This document shows, piece after piece, positions 7,863-11,486 of a DNA stretch of 11,486 bases (position 1 is its first letter; every line of letters begins with the position of its first letter). A program made the translations under genes and the position numbers. Source of the DNA: Candidatus Sediminicultor sextus (GTDB taxonomy: Bacteria; Atribacterota; Phoenicimicrobiia; Phoenicimicrobiales; Phoenicimicrobiaceae); contig JADBKX010000102.1 in NCBI GenBank assembly GCA_014894735.1, positions 1 to 11,486 on the forward strand. The letters are read 5' to 3'. Below the pieces are notes generated by a model. The model saw nothing but the letters and a program-made list of their open reading frames with translations, had not been told where the DNA came from and searched no databases.

Positions 7863-8759
7863 CAACAAAGAACCATCCCCTGTCAGTATTTTGCTCCGCA
7901 GAAAATAGAGGAAGCACTAGGAATTTTATTTAGATACGGAAATGAAATTAAAGTAATTGCTGGAGGAACCGACCTGTTAGTTCAATATTATGACCGGCTT
8001 TATGAGATAAACCATTGGTTAGATTTAAAAAATATTAAAGAATTAAAAGATATTAGAATCAATAAAAATCAAATGGAAATTGGAGCGATGGTTACCCACA
8101 CCCAATTAGAAGTATCCGAAGATATCAAAAAGTACTTTCCAATCTTAGGCCAGGCAGCTGCCGATATCGGTTCTCCCCAGATAAGAAATCGCGGGACCGT
8201 GGGAGGAAATATTGTGAATGCCTCTCCGGCCGGTGATCTCTTAGCCCCTTTAATGGCTTACGACGCTCAATTCAGATTACTCTCTATACAAGGAGAAAAG
8301 ATAGTAACAGCGGAAGAATTTTTTATCGGTCCCAAGAAAACTATCTTAGAACCAGCTCAATTATTAACCCAGATAATTCTTCCCCTGCCCTCTGAAAGGA
8401 CTTACGGCAGCTGGATTAAAATCGGCAAGAGAAAAGCCTTAATTATTGCTACCATAACTCTGGCTTTAGTAGTAGAGATGGCTGAAGACCATAAAACCGT
8501 TAAAGACGTAAGAACCTGTCTTGGCTCTGTTGCCCCGACTCCCATTGAAATTAAAGAAGTGAAAAAGAAGATGGTGGGAAAAAATTTTAATCAATTGGAT
8601 TTTGCCGAATTAGGCCAGATAGTAGAAGATAAGATTTCACCTATTGATGATATCAGAGGTACCAGAGAATACCGTAAAGATGTGGCTAAAAAGATAATGA
8701 TCAAGGCCTTAGAAGAGATAGATTCAGCATGTGGGGGAGGGAGCTATATAAATGAATAA
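7860..8759 (+). CDS. Molybdenum hydroxylase, FAD-binding subunit (CoxM/XdhB/YgfM/NdhF type)
   Basis: This 299-residue cytoplasmic flavoprotein passes electrons from the [2Fe-2S] subunit to an external acceptor. The two FAD-binding loops of the family are both present: VIAGGTDLL (32-40) and IRNRGTVGGNIVNASPAGD (108-126). The C-terminal CO-dehydrogenase flavoprotein domain (about 180-285) contains GKRKAL and the LGSVAPTP segment (221-228). Length matches stand-alone FAD subunits such as E. coli YgfM and NdhF of nicotinate dehydrogenase. The start is set by a near-perfect AGGAGGTGG. Its end overlaps the next gene by 8 nt, so the two are translationally coupled. Family assignment is secure. The substrate is not visible from this subunit, so I give no specific symbol. 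Confidence 0.93.
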   Translation: MQQRTIPCQYFAPQKIEEALGILFRYGNEIKVIAGGTDLLVQYYDRLYEINHWLDLKNIKELKDIRINKNQMEIGAMVTHTQLEVSEDIKKYFPILGQAAADIGSPQIRNRGTVGGNIVNASPAGDLLAPLMAYDAQFRLLSIQGEKIVTAEEFFIGPKKTILEPAQLLTQIILPLPSERTYGSWIKIGKRKALIIATITLALVVEMAEDHKTVKDVRTCLGSVAPTPIEIKEVKKKMVGKNFNQLDFAELGQIVEDKISPIDDIRGTREYRKDVAKKIMIKALEEIDSACGGGSYINE

Positions 8760-9255
8760 GTTAAACATAGAATTAACTGTTAATGGTAAAAAAAGAAAAG
8801 TGGAGACCACTACCTCAACCCGTTTGCTGGATTTAATAAGAGATGACCTGCACCTAACCGGGACCAAGGAAGGATGCGGAAAAGGTGAGTGCGGGGCTTG
8901 TACTGTTATTATGAATAGTGAACTGGCAGCTTCCTGTTTAGTTTTAGCACTTCAGGCTGATGGAGCAGATATCACTACTATTGAAGGCATAGGAAATGAT
9001 AAATGTCTGGATCCAGTTCAAAAAGCTTTTATAGAGACCGGGGCAGTTCAATGCGGATTCTGTACCCCGGGGATGATTTTAGCTGCCAAAAAACTACTCG
9101 AAGAAAATCCCCATCCCGATGAAGAAGAGATTAAGCGGGGAATCTCCGGAAATCTCTGCCGTTGCACCGGTTATCAAAAGATTATTGATGCTATTAAATT
9201 AGCGGCAAATAGATTATCCAGCAGCGATAGCGGAAGGGGTGAAAAAGATGCCTAA
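8752..9255 (+). CDS. Molybdenum hydroxylase, 2x[2Fe-2S] subunit (CoxS/XdhC/NdhS type)
   Basis: The 167 residues are the usual size for this small electron-transfer subunit. The N-terminal plant-ferredoxin domain carries GCGKGECGAC, with C42, C47, C50 and C62 as ligands of one cluster. The helical second domain carries C101 and C104 (QCGFCTPG) and C136 and C138 (NLCRCTGYQ) for the cluster nearer the molybdenum centre. All eight ligands are present, so electron transfer from Mo to FAD should be intact. The short C-terminal extension rich in Ser, Asp and Lys is typical filler. The gene starts inside the FAD-subunit end, with GGGGGAGGGAG upstream, and its stop overlaps the next start, so it is tightly coupled on both sides. 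Confidence 0.95.
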   Translation: MNKLNIELTVNGKKRKVETTTSTRLLDLIRDDLHLTGTKEGCGKGECGACTVIMNSELAASCLVLALQADGADITTIEGIGNDKCLDPVQKAFIETGAVQCGFCTPGMILAAKKLLEENPHPDEEEIKRGISGNLCRCTGYQKIIDAIKLAANRLSSSDSGRGEKDA

Positions 9256-10519
9256 AAGATATGTAGGAAAAAATATTTACAAAGTAGACGCCCAGGATAA
9301 AGTAACCGGCAAAGCTATATATCCTGACGATATTTATTTTGATGATATGCTGTATTTAAAAATCAAGAGAGCCACTCATCCTCATGCCTATTTACGCCGA
9401 ATAGATACCAGTAAAGCGGAAAAATTACCGGGAGTAGTTAAGATTATTACTGCTGCCGATATTCCTCAAGTGAAAAATTTTGGTTTAATTATCAAGGACC
9501 AACCGGTTCTGGTGGGGATCGGCCAGAAAATGCGTTATATGGGAGATGCCCTGGCCATTGTTATTGCGGAGAGTAAGGAAGCTGCATCTCAAGCAATGGG
9601 ATTAATTAAGGTGGAAGTAGATAAATTAGAAGTAATATCCGACCCTCTTCGAGCTATGGAAAAAGACGCCCCGCTTATTCATCAGGATAGCAATATTCTG
9701 GCTACCCATTATTTAAAAAAAGGGGATATAGAAAAAGGTTTTACTCAAGCGGATATCATTGTGGAGAATGAATATAGAACAAGTACTTTAGATCATGTTC
9801 CTCTTCAAGTAGAAACAGGAGTAGGAATTTATGATGAGGAGAGTGGAGTGATTAAGCTCTGGGTTGCCACTCAATGGCTTCACGATACTCAGGCCGACAT
9901 TGCTCAATCTCTGGGTCTTTCCAAAGAAAAAATAAGGATAATTCAGCCGGTTATCGGAGGAGCTTTTGGTAAGAAGGAAGATATTTCTGTGCACCTACAT
10001 CTTGCCTTAGCAGCCATGGAAACTAAAAGACCGGTAAAATTAACTTATACCAGAGAGGAATCGATGATCGCTCAATCCAAGAGACATCCTTTTATTATTC
10101 GGATGAAAACCGGTGTGACTAATAAAGGTTATTTAACTGCTTGCCAGGTAGAAGTAATCGGTGATACCGGAGCATATGCCTCTAGTGGACTGGCAGTAGT
10201 GCATAAAGGCATGTATCATTGTACCGGTCCCTACAATATAGATAATGTAAGAGGGGTTGCTTACACTGTTTATACTAATAATACTTATTGCGGGGCTATG
10301 CGCGGTTTTGGTACTACTCAGATGGCATTCGCTTATGAGTCACAGATGGATATCCTATCCTGCAAATTGGGAATTGATCCGATTCAATTCCGTTTACAAA
10401 ATGCCTATGATATAGGTTCTACCACACCTAATGGCCAGAGATTAACTTATAGTGTAGGGGTAAAAGAGACCATTAAAGAAGCAGCAAATATAGCAGCTTG
10501 GAAGGAGGGAAGACCATGA
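9248..10519 (+). CDS. Molybdenum hydroxylase, molybdopterin-binding subunit, N-terminal half (NdhL-like)
   Basis: From ATG 9248 this is 423 residues; a GTG at 9239 would add three, but GGAAGGGGTG (9232-9241) is better spaced for the ATG. It covers the a/b hammerhead domain (about 15-125) and the first molybdopterin-binding domain. Cofactor and active-site loops are visible: IIQPVIGGAFGKKED (231-245, with Lys where GG is more usual) and CGAMRGFGTTQ (348-358). The protein stops at a TGA exactly where single-chain homologues continue into their second molybdopterin domain, and the next gene supplies that part. The length is close to the ~425-residue NdhL of Eubacterium barkeri nicotinate dehydrogenase, as I recall it. 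It must assemble with the following protein to make an active site. The substrate is unknown. Confidence 0.9.
   Translation: MPKRYVGKNIYKVDAQDKVTGKAIYPDDIYFDDMLYLKIKRATHPHAYLRRIDTSKAEKLPGVVKIITAADIPQVKNFGLIIKDQPVLVGIGQKMRYMGDALAIVIAESKEAASQAMGLIKVEVDKLEVISDPLRAMEKDAPLIHQDSNILATHYLKKGDIEKGFTQADIIVENEYRTSTLDHVPLQVETGVGIYDEESGVIKLWVATQWLHDTQADIAQSLGLSKEKIRIIQPVIGGAFGKKEDISVHLHLALAAMETKRPVKLTYTREESMIAQSKRHPFIIRMKTGVTNKGYLTACQVEVIGDTGAYASSGLAVVHKGMYHCTGPYNIDNVRGVAYTVYTNNTYCGAMRGFGTTQMAFAYESQMDILSCKLGIDPIQFRLQNAYDIGSTTPNGQRLTYSVGVKETIKEAANIAAWKEGRP
10502..10519 (+). promoter_or_regulatory. Shine-Dalgarno and ATGA stop/start overlap splitting the Mo subunit
   Basis: AAGGAGGG (10502-10509) lies 6 nt before an ATG at 10516 that overlaps the upstream TGA (10517-10519) as ATGA. 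A strong, well-spaced ribosome binding site here supports genuine reinitiation of a separate protein rather than a sequencing frameshift. Confidence 0.8.
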
Positions 10520-11486
10520 AGAAACGTGGTAGAGGAGTTGCCACTATTATGTTCGGTTTTGGTTATGGAGAAGGATTCCCCGATCATTCCATTGCTTCAG
10601 CAGAAATTGAAGAGGGGGGCAAGATTTTAATTAGAACTGCCGCTGCTGATGTGGGTCAAGGTATTTTAACTACCATTATCCAGATTGCTGCCGAGGTTTT
10701 AAAGGTGAAACTGGAAGCAATCCGTATTATTCCCGGCGATACTCATTTGACTAAAAATTCCGGCTCTTCTTCCGCAACTCGGCAGACCTTTTTTACCGGA
10801 AATGCAGTTAAAAGAGCCTCCGAAGAATTGCTTGGTAAAATATATCATTACGCCAGTTTGGAATTTAAAAGTAATCATGTAGAATTAGGAATAAAAAATG
10901 GTGATATTTTTAGAAAGGATAATCCGAATAATAAATTAAGCTATTGGGAATTAGCTGAAAAGGTAAAAGCAAGAGGGGATAGTTTGAAGGCAGAAGCATC
11001 TTTCTTCCCTCATACCGATAAACCTGATCCTGAAACCGGACAGGGCGAAAAAATATATGTGGCTTATACCTTTGTTACCCAAATAATTGATTTAGAAGTT
11101 GATACAGATACGGGAATTGTGGAGGTCTTAAAGGTTTATACTGCGGCAGATATAGGAAAAGCTATAAATCCTCAGAATGTAGAGGGACAGATAGAAGGAG
11201 GAACCGTCCAGGGAATAGGTATGGCTCTAATGGAAGAGCAGGTTATCAAAGAAGGAATCACTTTAAACCCGGATTTAACCGGTTATCTAATCCCCACTTC
11301 TATGGATACCCCTCGCTTTACTACTCAGCTGGTAGAGAATGAAGATTCAGAAGGGCCTTATGGAGCAAAAGGAATTGGGGAACCGGCTACTATTGCTGCT
11401 GCCCCGGCCATTGCCAATGCCATTTATGATGCCATAGGAGTAAGGATTTACCATCTTCCCATTACTCCGGAAAAAATACTAAAAGC
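10516..11486 (+). CDS. Molybdenum hydroxylase, molybdopterin-binding subunit, C-terminal half (NdhM-like; end beyond window)
   Basis: The frame is open from ATG 10516 to the window end, 323 complete codons. The last residues (PITPEKILK) look like the normal C-terminus of this family, so only a few codons are probably missing. It is the second molybdopterin-binding domain. Motifs are ADVGQGILT (45-53), the SSSATRQTFFTGNAV stretch (84-98), NVEGQIEGG (221-229) with QGIGMAL (232-238), and GAKGIGEPATIAAAPAIANAI (283-303). Glu289 corresponds to the catalytic glutamate conserved in xanthine oxidase-family enzymes. The start KKRGRGVA is what an unsplit homologue would have in mid-chain. Size and split point fit NdhM of nicotinate dehydrogenase (about 330 residues, from memory). 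It completes a four-subunit hydroxylase with the three preceding genes. Confidence 0.88.
   Translation, partial: MKKRGRGVATIMFGFGYGEGFPDHSIASAEIEEGGKILIRTAAADVGQGILTTIIQIAAEVLKVKLEAIRIIPGDTHLTKNSGSSSATRQTFFTGNAVKRASEELLGKIYHYASLEFKSNHVELGIKNGDIFRKDNPNNKLSYWELAEKVKARGDSLKAEASFFPHTDKPDPETGQGEKIYVAYTFVTQIIDLEVDTDTGIVEVLKVYTAADIGKAINPQNVEGQIEGGTVQGIGMALMEEQVIKEGITLNPDLTGYLIPTSMDTPRFTTQLVENEDSEGPYGAKGIGEPATIAAAPAIANAIYDAIGVRIYHLPITPEKILK

Noticed and set aside
9239..9241. GTG start for the N-terminal Mo subunit
   Set aside because: The G-rich Shine-Dalgarno at 9232-9241 would overlap this codon, while the ATG at 9248 has correct spacing.
10517..10519. TGA as an in-frame selenocysteine codon in the molybdopterin subunit
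   Set aside because: The frame after the TGA has no similarity to the family; homology resumes in the -1 frame from the overlapping ATG, which has its own Shine-Dalgarno.

Overview
This A+T-rich window looks like chromosomal DNA from a strictly anaerobic bacterium. It combines a complete selenocysteine-decoding cassette with an operon for a molybdenum hydroxylase of the kind associated with labile selenium. Gene content and tight, translationally coupled gene packing recall Clostridia or uncultured anaerobic lineages such as Atribacterota. No marker here fixes the phylum, so the taxonomic call is only a guess.

Left half, minus strand (about 1-3126). A good sigma-70-type promoter drives selC (tRNA-Sec, UCA anticodon), followed by selA (selenocysteine synthase) and selB (Sec-specific elongation factor, cut by the window edge). 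Together these convert Ser-tRNA(Sec) to Sec-tRNA(Sec) and deliver it to UGA codons. selD, the selenophosphate source, is not in the window, and I find no selenoprotein gene here. The tRNA-Sec is unusual: its acceptor stem has eight bases on the 5' side but only seven on the 3' side, which predicts a bulged C, and its variable arm is long.

Middle (about 3127-3458). This divergent intergenic region holds promoters facing both ways, an operator-like palindrome overlapping the selC -35 box, and a repeat-rich hairpin element.

Right half, plus strand (3459-11486). Six closely spaced genes look like one operon. They are an L-fucose-isomerase-like protein, a YgfK-type flavin/iron-sulfur oxidoreductase ('putative selenate reductase' family, a known marker of selenium-dependent molybdenum hydroxylase loci), an FAD-binding subunit, a 2x[2Fe-2S] subunit, and a molybdopterin-binding subunit split into two proteins at an ATGA stop/start overlap with its own strong Shine-Dalgarno. 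Subunit sizes and the split point resemble the four-subunit nicotinate dehydrogenase NdhFSLM of Eubacterium barkeri, an enzyme with labile selenium. Substrate cannot be read from sequence; a purine or another N-heterocycle is the natural guess.

The main interest is that two independent selenium uses, Sec insertion and a probable Se-dependent Mo hydroxylase, sit head to head. A sugar-isomerase-like protein leads the second operon, and the tRNA-Sec has a non-canonical acceptor stem.
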